Positions 26,245 through 34,161 of a stretch of 64,000 nt of DNA are shown one piece after another. A program made the translations under genes and the position numbers. The notes beneath the pieces were generated by a model. That model was not told the origin of the DNA. It did not search any database and worked only from the letters and a program-made list of their open reading frames with translations. Each line of letters starts with the position of its first letter. Within the stretch, counting starts at the first letter, position 1. The DNA is taken from positions 558,001-622,000 of the forward strand of contig NZ_AULP01000001.1 of NCBI RefSeq assembly GCF_000422345.1. Direction: 5' to 3'. The stretch comes from Neomelitea salexigens DSM 19753. GTDB taxonomy: Bacteria > Pseudomonadota > Gammaproteobacteria > Pseudomonadales > Spongiibacteraceae.

Positions 26245-27006
26245 TTAAATATTATCGGGCCGGAACATCGCATCGTGGCCGCCGTCTACATAGAGCAGCG
26301 AACCGCAAATAAACGCCGCCTCACCGCTTAGCAAAAACCCGATTGCGTTAGCCATATCTTTGGGCAGGCCAGCACGCCCGATGGGAATACTGGCTAAAAA
26401 CTCCTTAATTGCAGGGCCGTACTCCGGGTGTTTTTCGGTTTCCAGCGTCATTGCAGTTCGGGTATACCCCGGCGCCACTGCATTCAAACGCACACCACGC
26501 CGTGCATACTCTGGGGCTTTGTGCCGCATCCATCTCGCGAGCGCCTGCTTAGAACCGCTGTATGCGGCATGCCCACTGACCTCGGATAATCGCTCAGTCA
26601 TCGCCGAGTGATCACCTGCCACCAAGGCTTCTATATAAGCGTCATCACTGGGCTGAGGAGCGGAATTAGAAGACACCAGCACCACTGCCCCGTGACGCTT
26701 CTCCAGCGCCTCAGTCAGTCCCTCTACCAGCGCAACCGAGCCAAAGAAGTTGACCTCCGGTATCAGGTCGACTCTGGGGCTCGTCCCGCCAATGCCCGCA
26801 CAGCACACCAACCCATCCAGGCCATCGGGGAAGGCGCTAAGAATCTGACTCACAGCACCGCGGCGACCCGACTCTGTCGACAAATCAGCAACGATATCGG
26901 CATCTTGACGGTCGAGCCCGACGACTCGCTCCCCATCGTTAATCAAGCGCTCGCAGACCGCCAAACCAATACCTGACGCACTGCCGGTTACTACATATCC
27001 GCCCAT
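26245..27006 (-). CDS. SDR closely resembling 3-alpha-hydroxysteroid dehydrogenase (HsdA)
   Basis: 253 residues from the ATG at 27006; AAGGAGAG lies 5-8 bases upstream, and longer starts would run into the preceding gene. The sequence follows Comamonas 3-alpha-HSD/carbonyl reductase along its length: TGSASGIG, VGLDRQDADIVADLSTESGR, DGLVCCAG, VNFFGS, the large insert before the catalytic Tyr (ALVAGDHSAMTERLSEVSGHAAYSGSK compared with the AHLAF/ALEAGEE region), GVRLNAVAPG and FICGSLLYVDGG ending in DAMFRP. This enzyme interconverts 3-alpha-hydroxy and 3-keto steroids with NAD. It is the strongest direct hint that this region handles steroids. Confidence 0.85.
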   Translation of the reverse strand: MGGYVVTGSASGIGLAVCERLINDGERVVGLDRQDADIVADLSTESGRRGAVSQILSAFPDGLDGLVCCAGIGGTSPRVDLIPEVNFFGSVALVEGLTEALEKRHGAVVLVSSNSAPQPSDDAYIEALVAGDHSAMTERLSEVSGHAAYSGSKQALARWMRHKAPEYARRGVRLNAVAPGYTRTAMTLETEKHPEYGPAIKEFLASIPIGRAGLPKDMANAIGFLLSGEAAFICGSLLYVDGGHDAMFRPDNI

Positions 27007-27032
27007 TTCACTCTCCTTTTTCTTTGCCAGCC

Positions 27033-27794
27033 TCATCCCACTCTCGATTGACCACCATCGAGCGCAATACTCTGTCCATTTACATAGCGGCAAGCATCGC
27101 TGCATAACGTGGCAACAAACTCACCAATATCTTCTTTGCATTCGCCAATACGTCGCATAGGAATCGACGCCACAAACTCCGCCGCCTCTTCGGGCCGATT
27201 CTCTGTCCACCACTGCAAGGCAGGCGACATGGCGTGGGGCAATATCACATTGGTGCGAATACCCTCTGGCCCCCATTCGCAGGCCGCTGCGCGGCTGTAA
27301 GCTCGAATTGCCTCTTTAACTGCCGCGTAGGCACCGTAGCCAGACATATCCCAGCGCATCGCCGCCGACGACGCTAAATTCACAATCACGCCGTCGCCTT
27401 TCAAATGCGGATAGCACAGCTTCATCAGCCGCAGCGTTGCCACCGGCCCAGACTGCCACCCAGCATCGATGGCCTCCTCTGTAACATCGAGCAGATTGCC
27501 CAAAGGCACCTCTTGCGCGTTATTAACCAGTATCTGAACGCCGCCTAACTCCGACACGGTCCTATCAACTGCAGCCGCCAAGTCGTCATGGCTTTTTACG
27601 TTCGCGCTAATCGCCAGCGCGCGCCCCCCGTTAGCGACAATGGCCTCTCGGGTTGCCTCCAACTTATCCAAACTGCGACCCAGCAATGCCACCGCTGCAC
27701 CGCGCTCGGCTAACGACAGGGCAATGCCCCGCCCCACCCCTTGTCCTGCGCCCGTTACCAGTGCCACTTTATTGTTGAGAAACTGCTCTGCCAT
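27033..27794 (-). CDS. Short-chain dehydrogenase/reductase
   Basis: 253 residues from the ATG at 27794, preceded by AGGGGG; the longer frame to 27854 lacks a ribosome site. TGAGQGVG near 14-21, NNAQ near 88, NLASSAA near 138, and YAAVK as catalytic Tyr/Lys near 155-159; the C-terminus keeps the usual VNGQSIALDGG strand. It starts the minus-strand SDR-HsdA-Rieske operon. It could oxidise a ring hydroxyl such as one at C7, C12 or C17 of a steroid, but specificity cannot be read from sequence. Confidence 0.85.
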   Translation of the reverse strand: MAEQFLNNKVALVTGAGQGVGRGIALSLAERGAAVALLGRSLDKLEATREAIVANGGRALAISANVKSHDDLAAAVDRTVSELGGVQILVNNAQEVPLGNLLDVTEEAIDAGWQSGPVATLRLMKLCYPHLKGDGVIVNLASSAAMRWDMSGYGAYAAVKEAIRAYSRAAACEWGPEGIRTNVILPHAMSPALQWWTENRPEEAAEFVASIPMRRIGECKEDIGEFVATLCSDACRYVNGQSIALDGGQSRVG

Positions 27795-27870
27795 AAATCC
27801 CCCTAGCTTTTTAATTTCGATAGTAGTCCCCCGCCGAAGCGAACCCGACGACAAAAAACACTATTTTCAT

Positions 27871-27933
27871 GCACATTTTCATCACAAAATTCGCGCTGAT
27901 TTTTTTGGATAATAAATCTGAATGGAAATGTGC
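27871..27933. promoter_or_regulatory. Wide inverted repeat built from the AAAATGTGC motif
   Basis: GCACATTTTCAT (27871-27882) and ATGGAAATGTGC (27922-27933) are complementary at 11 of 12 positions with 39 bases between. They lie in the 230-base divergent region between the SDR operon and the luciferase-like gene and share their core with the two sites upstream of the TonB receptor. Candidate binding sites of the local AraC or TetR regulator. Confidence 0.4.
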
Positions 27934-28024
27934 TGAGCAACAGTGAAACGGCTCACTACCATTAGCGTCAATCATTGCGGTGCTCCGCCAACACATGACA
28001 TGACCTATAAATAAAAGGCTGAAT

Positions 28025-28891
28025 ATGAAGTTTTGCTATAACCCAAGTATGTGCCCCGTGGATCAGTACGCCGCGTTAGCGCGCGCCGCCGAAGAACTCG
28101 GTTTTAACAGCATGGCCTTCCCTGACAGCCTTTGCTATCCAGAGCACTCATCATCTAAGTATCCCTACAACGGTTCGGGTTCGCGCGAATTCTTGAAAGA
28201 CCAACCTTTCGTTGAACCGATGGTCGCCATTCCCTTTCTCGCGGCGCAAACACAGACGCTGCGCTTCGTTACCTCCGTCTACAAACTGGCTGTTCGCCAG
28301 CCCTTAGTGGTTGCCAAGCAGCTGTCGAGCCTACTGGCCCTGTGTGGTGATCGCCTCGATTTTGGCGTCGGCATTAGTCCTTGGCCCGAAGATTTTGAAG
28401 GCTGCCAAATTCCCTGGGAAAAGCGCGGTCAACGCCTCAATGAACAAATCGATATTATCCGTGGCCTGTTAAGCGGAGAGTTCTTTAGTTATGAGGGCCA
28501 ACAATTAAGCTTGGACAGCATGCGGCTCCTGCCCGCGCCCAAGCAGCCACTTCCCATACTCATTGGCGGCCATTCAGACGCCGCGCTGAAGCGTGCGGCA
28601 AGGGTTGGCGATGGATGGATTGGCGCCGGAGCTAGCTTGGATGAATACCGCCAGCTGATTGAAAAGCTGAACGAATACCGCAAAACCTACCAGCGCGACC
28701 ATTTGCCGTTCCGCATTCACGTTGCCTCAGCTGATGCCTTCAGTCAGCGCGGCGTAAATGCCCTTGCCGAGATCGGGGTCGACGAATGCCACATTGCCTT
28801 TCGCAATGCCTACGAAGACGGTGTCGACCAAACTAGCGTGACAGAAAAGCAAGATCAGCTGGCGAGCTTCGCGCAGCGCTTGATCCGCTAA
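28025..28891 (+). CDS. Luciferase-like monooxygenase (LLM class)
   Basis: 288 residues, bacterial-luciferase TIM-barrel: N-terminal MKFCYNPSMCPVDQYAALARAAEELGF, FPDSL, the LRFVTSVYKLAVRQPLVVAKQLSSL core, DRLDFGVGISPWPEDF, LPAPKQPLPILIGGHSDAALKRAARVGDGWIG. Enzymes of this class use FMNH2 or F420H2. The F420 branch is common in annotation but many proteobacteria do not make F420, so cofactor is uncertain. Possible roles here are Baeyer-Villiger-type ring oxygenation or hydride transfer on a cyclic ketone. Divergent from the SDR operon with shared upstream motifs; followed by a terminator. Confidence 0.85.
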   Translation: MKFCYNPSMCPVDQYAALARAAEELGFNSMAFPDSLCYPEHSSSKYPYNGSGSREFLKDQPFVEPMVAIPFLAAQTQTLRFVTSVYKLAVRQPLVVAKQLSSLLALCGDRLDFGVGISPWPEDFEGCQIPWEKRGQRLNEQIDIIRGLLSGEFFSYEGQQLSLDSMRLLPAPKQPLPILIGGHSDAALKRAARVGDGWIGAGASLDEYRQLIEKLNEYRKTYQRDHLPFRIHVASADAFSQRGVNALAEIGVDECHIAFRNAYEDGVDQTSVTEKQDQLASFAQRLIR

Positions 28892-28934
28892 ACCGAATCA
28901 CTCTTGCACCTTTGCAGATAGGTGCGTCCCGCTT

Positions 28935-28959
28935 GCCGGCTATTTGCCGGCTTTTTTTT
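28935..28959 (+). terminator. Rho-independent terminator
   Basis: GCCGGC (28935-28940), loop TATTT, GCCGGC (28946-28951), eight T (28952-28959). It ends the luciferase-like transcript and separates it from the TetR promoter. Confidence 0.9.
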
Positions 28960-28990
28960 GCCCGTCGATCCTGAGAGCAAAACAAGACAG

Positions 28991-29019
28991 TTGACTTATT
29001 AAGACGCCTGTCTTATCTT
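28991..29019 (+). promoter_or_regulatory. Sigma70-type promoter with embedded palindrome, tetR gene
   Basis: TTGACT (28991-28996), 17-base spacer, TATCTT (29014-29019). A perfect inverted repeat TAAGAC-GCCT-GTCTTA (29000-29015) covers the spacer and -10 edge. Transcription would start near 29026, directly at the ATGATG of the tetR gene, so the mRNA would be leaderless or nearly so. The layout is what an autorepressing TetR protein would use. Confidence 0.6.
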
Positions 29020-29026
29020 ATTTAGC

Positions 29027-29692
29027 ATGATGACAAACCAACACGACACTCAAACCTTATCGAGCGGCGCCCTGCAACTAGTGCTAAGCGCAGAGCAACT
29101 GATCGCCAACAAGGGCATAGACGGGGTATCCAGCCGCGAAGTTGCCCGCGCTGCCGGCCACAAGAACCATTCTGCGGTGAACTATAACTTCGGCTCCTTC
29201 GACGGCCTGATAGAAGCGATCATCGACTATCGGGTGCGGCCGATTAATCAACAGCGGGAAGTGCTGCTCGCCGCCTTGCTGGAACAACAGAAACAGCCAA
29301 CGCTGTACGCGCTGGTCGATTTAATGGCCAGACCGCTGGCCAGCGAGTTGCTTCGCGGCAATGGCGAGAGCCGCTACCTGAGCTTGATTGCTCAGCTGTT
29401 ATCGCGCGGTCACTGGCGTGACCTGTTCCTGCGCAATCGCGCCCGCTCTTCGGCCTTGATCAAAATCAGTGAGCTTATGGCCGCGCAATTGGCCGATACG
29501 CTGCCGAGCGAGATCTACAATGAGCGCGTTCGCCTATTGGGCAGCCAGATAATTTACAGCATTGCCGAGTGGGACAACCTGCAGCACAAAGGCCAGCTCA
29601 CACTGGACGAAAACAGTCTGGAATGGCGCCTGCAAAACCTGATCGAATACGCGATAGGCGGCCTGACCGCCACACATAATAAGAGGATCTAA
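29027..29692 (+). CDS. TetR-family transcriptional regulator
   Basis: 221 residues. N-terminal helix-turn-helix: ALQLVLSAEQLIANKGIDGVSSREVARAAGHKNHSAVNYNFGSFDGLIEAII (about 15-67), in the usual TetR position; the rest is helical ligand-binding domain. The start is either ATG of ATGATG at 29027/29030. A perfect palindrome lies in its own promoter, pointing to autorepression. It precedes the sterol-desaturase-family gene by 2 bases, so both are likely controlled together. It does not look like KstR2 beyond the family level. Confidence 0.9.
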   Translation: MMTNQHDTQTLSSGALQLVLSAEQLIANKGIDGVSSREVARAAGHKNHSAVNYNFGSFDGLIEAIIDYRVRPINQQREVLLAALLEQQKQPTLYALVDLMARPLASELLRGNGESRYLSLIAQLLSRGHWRDLFLRNRARSSALIKISELMAAQLADTLPSEIYNERVRLLGSQIIYSIAEWDNLQHKGQLTLDENSLEWRLQNLIEYAIGGLTATHNKRI

Positions 29693-29694
29693 GC

Positions 29695-30555
29695 ATGGAA
29701 CTCATGCCGCACATCGAGCTCATTATTCTCAGTATTTTTCTGATCGCCTTCCTATTGGAGCTGGCAGGGGGGCGCCTTAATAAGTCCCCTCGCCCACTGC
29801 GCGATTTTGTTTTTATGTTATTTGGCATGTTCTCCAACCTGCTTCTGGCTGGCGCGGTCATAGGTACTGCAATCGGCTGGCTGCTTGCCAAGCAGTTTCC
29901 AGAAAGCGCTGGCAGCTTAGCCGGCACCGCGTTCTGGCTGGCCTTTCCGGTGATTTTCTTTATTGAGGAATTTGCCCATTACTGGCTGCATCGCGCCGCG
30001 CACGAATGGCGCTGGTTATGGAAAATTCACCGCACTCACCACAGTGCTGAGCACCTGAATATTTCCGTGGTCTACCGCTACAATTTCTTTTGGGTATTCA
30101 TGTTGCCGCAAACCTGGATGGGCGCATTTGCGGTGTACTTCGGCTTAGCAGAGGCTTTCCTTGCCGCAATATTCGTGACGTATCTGGTAAACCTTGGCAC
30201 CCATAGCAGCTATCGTTGGGATTTGTGGCTGCGCAACAAAGCCCCCGTATTGGAGCCTGTGTGGAAAGTGATCGAACGCGTGGTGACGCTGCCCGACACG
30301 CATCACGCCCACCATGCCTATGGCAAGTCTGCCCATCCCAATGGCAACTACGCCGTCACAGTGTTCTTGTTTGATATGCTGTTTGGCACCGCCAAGATTC
30401 CCAACAGCCGCCAGACGCGCTACGGTTTGCCCATCTCACCGCGCCTGCACTGGGCTGAAGAGTTGCTGTGGCCAGTGGTGCGCAAGCCCCTGCTGCCCAA
30501 GCCGGACAAGGCCACAATCGCGACTCAGCCTACCAATCCCAGCGCCCACGCTTAG
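29695..30555 (+). CDS. Sterol desaturase / fatty acid hydroxylase family membrane protein
   Basis: 286 residues. Membrane helices at about 8-25, 40-62, 78-96 and 130-160, and the histidine clusters of the family: HYWLHRAAHE, KIHRTHHSAEHLN and HAHHAYG, which bind a di-iron centre. Members hydroxylate or desaturate sterols, fatty acids, carotenoids or ether lipids in the membrane using oxygen. Coupled to the TetR gene 2 bases upstream and convergent with hrpB (4-base overlap of 3' ends). Placement at the edge of the putative steroid region is suggestive, but lipid hydroxylation is equally possible. Confidence 0.85.
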   Translation: MELMPHIELIILSIFLIAFLLELAGGRLNKSPRPLRDFVFMLFGMFSNLLLAGAVIGTAIGWLLAKQFPESAGSLAGTAFWLAFPVIFFIEEFAHYWLHRAAHEWRWLWKIHRTHHSAEHLNISVVYRYNFFWVFMLPQTWMGAFAVYFGLAEAFLAAIFVTYLVNLGTHSSYRWDLWLRNKAPVLEPVWKVIERVVTLPDTHHAHHAYGKSAHPNGNYAVTVFLFDMLFGTAKIPNSRQTRYGLPISPRLHWAEELLWPVVRKPLLPKPDKATIATQPTNPSAHA

Positions 30556-33077
30556 CGCTGTCGTGCGGCCCGCGCCTTGGTATAAGCAGTGGCCTGGGCC
30601 GACAGCGGGTCATCAGGCCAGGGGTGCTTGGGGTAGCGCCCCTTCATTTCTTTTTTGACCGCCTCGTAACTGCTGCGCCAGAAGCCAGCCAGATCACTGG
30701 TCACTTGCAACGGTCGCTGGGCCGGTGACAACAAATGCACCAACAGCGGCTGCCTGCCCTCGGCAACACGCGGGGTATCTTCACAGCCAAACATCTCTTG
30801 CAGTTTAACGGCCAGTACCGGTGGTGAAACGCGATAATCGACGCGAATCTTCGAGCCTGACGGTACGCCAATGCGTTCCGGTGCGGCGCGCTGTAAAGCT
30901 TGCTGTTGCGGCCAATCCAACTGCGCCAATAGCATGGCCTCGACATCCAGGGCCTGAATATCACGTAATTTGGTCACCCCGTTTAAATACGGTGGCAACC
31001 ATTGCTCCAGCGAGCCCAACAGCGCGCTATCGCTAAAGTCCGGCCACTGCCCCGGCGCGCAGTCGTGCTCGGCCAACAAGGCCACGCGGCCCTGGAGCTG
31101 ACGCGCCGCCTCCGACCAACGCAGCACCTCCAAACCCCGCCGGCGCAATAAGGCCATCAGTGCCTGCTCGCGCAGGGACTCATCCAATGCGGTTTCTGGT
31201 CGGCTGTCGAGCAGTAACTTACCCAGCCAGCGCTGGCGCTCGGCAACAAAACGCTGCTGAGCATCATCCCAATCTGCCGACACCCGCTCGCTGATTAGCG
31301 GCGACAGCGCGTCTTCTAATACCGACTCAGGCAGTGGACAGGCCAGGCGAATGCGGTCGTTGCTGTCGCCGACATTGGCACTGAGTTCAATGGCCACTAA
31401 GTAAGGGCTGCCGCGCAGCGGGTCATCACTGGCCAGGAATGCCGAGCGGCCGTTACTTAATTGAAACTCATGGCTGCCTGCAGAGCGCTGACGGCCAATG
31501 CGGTCGGGAAAGGCCCTGGCGGTGGCGATCGCTAGCGCTCGCTCGGTGTTGCCATCAAGGGCACCGTCGCTATTCGCGCCCGCCAACAAGCGCTGATACT
31601 GCGCGCTCTGTTGCAGGATACGGCGGTAGCGTTTTGGCTCGCGAGATACCTCGGCCATGCGCAAGGCAATATCAGCCCCCGCCATGCCCGGCAGATCACG
31701 CTCCCCTAACACCGCGGCCAATAAACACGCCGACTCGGCAACATCCAGCGCATGGCCGTGCAATAACATGTGCGCCAGTCGCGGAGGCAATGGCAGGCGC
31801 GCCATTGCCTTGCCGTGCTCGGTTAAGCTCAGCGCCGCGCCGCCACCTTCCAGCGCGCCGCAGGTTTCCAGCAATGCCAGCGCCTGCTCGCAGTGCGCGG
31901 GCGGCGGCGCATCCAACCACTGCAGCAACTCCGGTTTACTACCCCACTGCAAACATTGCAGCAGTAAACCACTCAGGTCGCTTTGCAGAACTTCCGGTTC
32001 GCTGTGGGCCTGCAAACGCTGTTGTTCCTCTTTGCTCCACAAACGGTAAGCCACCCCCGGTGCCTGCCGACCGGCGCGACCTGCGCGCTGCGCTGCCGAC
32101 GCCGCAGAGATTCGCTGGGTGTGTAGGCGACTGCTGGCATTGCGCGCATCGAACGCCATTTTCCGCTCTAAACCACTGTCGATGACAATGTTCACGCCAT
32201 CGATGGTCAGACTGCTCTCGGCGATATTGGTGGCCAGTACCAACTTGCGCTGCCCCTCTGGCGGTGTGGCAATGGCCCGTCGCTGCTCGGCCAAACTCAA
32301 GTTGCCGTAAAGCGGCGCAATCAGCGTGTGATTGTCCAGCGCTGGCGCCAAACGGCTGGCCAAGCGATGAATGTCTGCCTGCCCAGGTAAAAACGCCAGT
32401 ATATTACCGTCATGCTCACGGTGTGCCGCGACGATGCAGCGCTGCATCTGCTCCAGGTATTCCGGCGCTCTGCCATCTCGCCTCTTCGCCAAAGGCTGGT
32501 AATGGATATCTACCGGATATTGCCGCCCCTCACTGCGCAGCACTGGCGCGTTGTTTAAAAACTCACTTAGCGCAGCGCCATTCAGGGTGGCTGACATCAG
32601 TAGTAATTTCAGCGGCGCATCGCGAAGCTCGGAAAATAAACGCCGCCCTTCCAAGGCGAGCGCCAAGCCCAGGTCTGCATCCAGACTGCGCTCATGAAAC
32701 TCGTCAAAGATTAGCAGGCCCACCTGATCCAGGCTCGGGTCGTCCTGTAGCATGCGCTGCAGAATCCCCTCGGTGATCACTTCAATGCGGGTCCTGTCGG
32801 AGACTCGACTCTCCAGGCGCACGCGATAACCCACGGTCTCACCCACCGCCTCACCCAACAGCTGCGCCATGCGCTCGGCGGCGCCCCGCGCGGCAATACG
32901 GCGTGGTTCAAGCATGAGAATTTTGCGCCCGGCCAGCCAAGGGGCATCGAGCAGCGACAGGGGTACTTGAGTTGTTTTACCCGCGCCTGGTGGCGCTTCC
33001 AGCACCAGCTCATCGCGCTGCGACAGCGTATCTTTGAGCTCGTCGAGTAAAGCAAATATGGGCAGCACGTCGGCCAT
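30552..33077 (-). CDS. hrpB: ATP-dependent helicase HrpB
   Basis: 841 residues from the ATG at 33077 (MADVLPIFALLDEL, the usual HrpB beginning); an in-frame TTG at 33119 would add 14 residues. DEAH/RHA-type RNA helicase: Walker A APPGAGKTT near 33-41, IFDEFHERSLDADL (DExH box), SATLN, ATNIAESSLTIDGV and QRAGRAGRQAPG for the second RecA domain, then HA2-like region and the HrpB-specific C-terminal domain ending near GRYPKHPWPDDPL. Housekeeping protein of poorly known role, normally standing alone. No functional link to the surrounding catabolic genes is expected. Confidence 0.95.
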   Translation of the reverse strand: MADVLPIFALLDELKDTLSQRDELVLEAPPGAGKTTQVPLSLLDAPWLAGRKILMLEPRRIAARGAAERMAQLLGEAVGETVGYRVRLESRVSDRTRIEVITEGILQRMLQDDPSLDQVGLLIFDEFHERSLDADLGLALALEGRRLFSELRDAPLKLLLMSATLNGAALSEFLNNAPVLRSEGRQYPVDIHYQPLAKRRDGRAPEYLEQMQRCIVAAHREHDGNILAFLPGQADIHRLASRLAPALDNHTLIAPLYGNLSLAEQRRAIATPPEGQRKLVLATNIAESSLTIDGVNIVIDSGLERKMAFDARNASSRLHTQRISAASAAQRAGRAGRQAPGVAYRLWSKEEQQRLQAHSEPEVLQSDLSGLLLQCLQWGSKPELLQWLDAPPPAHCEQALALLETCGALEGGGAALSLTEHGKAMARLPLPPRLAHMLLHGHALDVAESACLLAAVLGERDLPGMAGADIALRMAEVSREPKRYRRILQQSAQYQRLLAGANSDGALDGNTERALAIATARAFPDRIGRQRSAGSHEFQLSNGRSAFLASDDPLRGSPYLVAIELSANVGDSNDRIRLACPLPESVLEDALSPLISERVSADWDDAQQRFVAERQRWLGKLLLDSRPETALDESLREQALMALLRRRGLEVLRWSEAARQLQGRVALLAEHDCAPGQWPDFSDSALLGSLEQWLPPYLNGVTKLRDIQALDVEAMLLAQLDWPQQQALQRAAPERIGVPSGSKIRVDYRVSPPVLAVKLQEMFGCEDTPRVAEGRQPLLVHLLSPAQRPLQVTSDLAGFWRSSYEAVKKEMKGRYPKHPWPDDPLSAQATAYTKARAARQR

Positions 33078-33123
33078 AGAAAACGGTTCAAACAAGGCGG
33101 CGGCATACCGCCGCTGCAAGGGT

Positions 33124-33999
33124 TTAGATAAAGGCTTTCACGTCGCGCAGAAAGTCTTCCAACTTATCGTGGTGTACCCAGTGGCTGGCACCGGGGTAGC
33201 GTTTAATTATCGCATCTTTGAAGTAGGCCAAACGGCCGCTTTCTTCCGGGTCTTCAACAAAGGTCTCGGTTCCCCAAGCCAGGAAGGTGGGGCATTCGAT
33301 ATTGCTGAAAATTTCCTTCAACTCCTCTTCACCACTTTCCAGACGATTCAGCTTGCGGGTGTAGTTATCAAACTTCCAGCTGTAGGTACCGTCTTCATTT
33401 TGGCTAGCGCCGTGGCAGGTCAGGTGCCGAGCCTGAGCCTCGGTAAGATGTGGGTTTTCCTCGTGCATGCGTTTAAAGGCATCGTTAAGGTTAGCGTAGC
33501 GGCGTGGCAGGCGCGACGACATACCGTGACGCACTTTCACCCAGTCGCGCATTTTCTGGCGATAGCTCATGGTGTCGCACACTTCGGTCTCATCTTTGTT
33601 CGGCAAAATGCCTTCAATATTGACCAGTTTCTTCACATTCTCAGGGTAGATGGACGCATAGCGGCTGGCGATATTGCCACCCATTGAATGGCCAATAATC
33701 GTCGCTGGCCCAAGTTTCTTTTGATTGATCAACTGCGCAATATCGCACACGTACGCTTCGAAGCTGTAGTGGCCATCGGGAGACCAAGCGCTATCGCCGT
33801 GGCCGCGCAGGTCAGGCGCAATAATATGCCAGTCGTGACGCAGCTCCTCGGCAATCCAGTCCCAGTTTCGGCAGTGGTCTTGACCACCGTGAATCAAAAT
33901 CAGTGGCGGCGCGTCCGGGTTACCCCAGTCGACATAGTGCAGCCGCAAGCGCTGGGAAATATAAATATGCGAAGTGGGGCCATGTAAATCGGGAATCAT
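33124..33999 (-). CDS. Alpha/beta-hydrolase
   Basis: 291 residues from the ATG at 33999 with AAGGAGAG just upstream. Oxyanion-hole HGGQDHCRNWDW near 38-49, nucleophile GHSMGG near 103-108, DLRGHGDS before it, a helical cap (about 130-200), an acid candidate in the EDPEESG region, and the catalytic His in GASHWVHHD near 272-280. Resembles the epoxide hydrolase/haloalkane dehalogenase/ester hydrolase superfamily. Substrate unknown. Four to five bases of context link it loosely to hrpB, but co-transcription is uncertain. Confidence 0.8.
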   Translation of the reverse strand: MIPDLHGPTSHIYISQRLRLHYVDWGNPDAPPLILIHGGQDHCRNWDWIAEELRHDWHIIAPDLRGHGDSAWSPDGHYSFEAYVCDIAQLINQKKLGPATIIGHSMGGNIASRYASIYPENVKKLVNIEGILPNKDETEVCDTMSYRQKMRDWVKVRHGMSSRLPRRYANLNDAFKRMHEENPHLTEAQARHLTCHGASQNEDGTYSWKFDNYTRKLNRLESGEEELKEIFSNIECPTFLAWGTETFVEDPEESGRLAYFKDAIIKRYPGASHWVHHDKLEDFLRDVKAFI

Positions 34000-34161
34000 C
34001 ACTCTCTCCTTGTTTCTAAACCTCGGGCGGGCTGCCACCCAAGGCCCTGACCATCATAGGGTGCAAAACTCAACGAAACCAGCCACTTTGTGCTATTAAC
34101 ATCTAGCTAAGACCCTTCTTCGTAAAGTTGAGAATAACTTTAAACCCAATGGAGCGTCGCT

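Noticed and set aside
29027-29692. TetR regulator as KstR2
   Set aside because: Similarity does not go beyond the HTH family pattern, and it is 20 kb away with its own palindrome.
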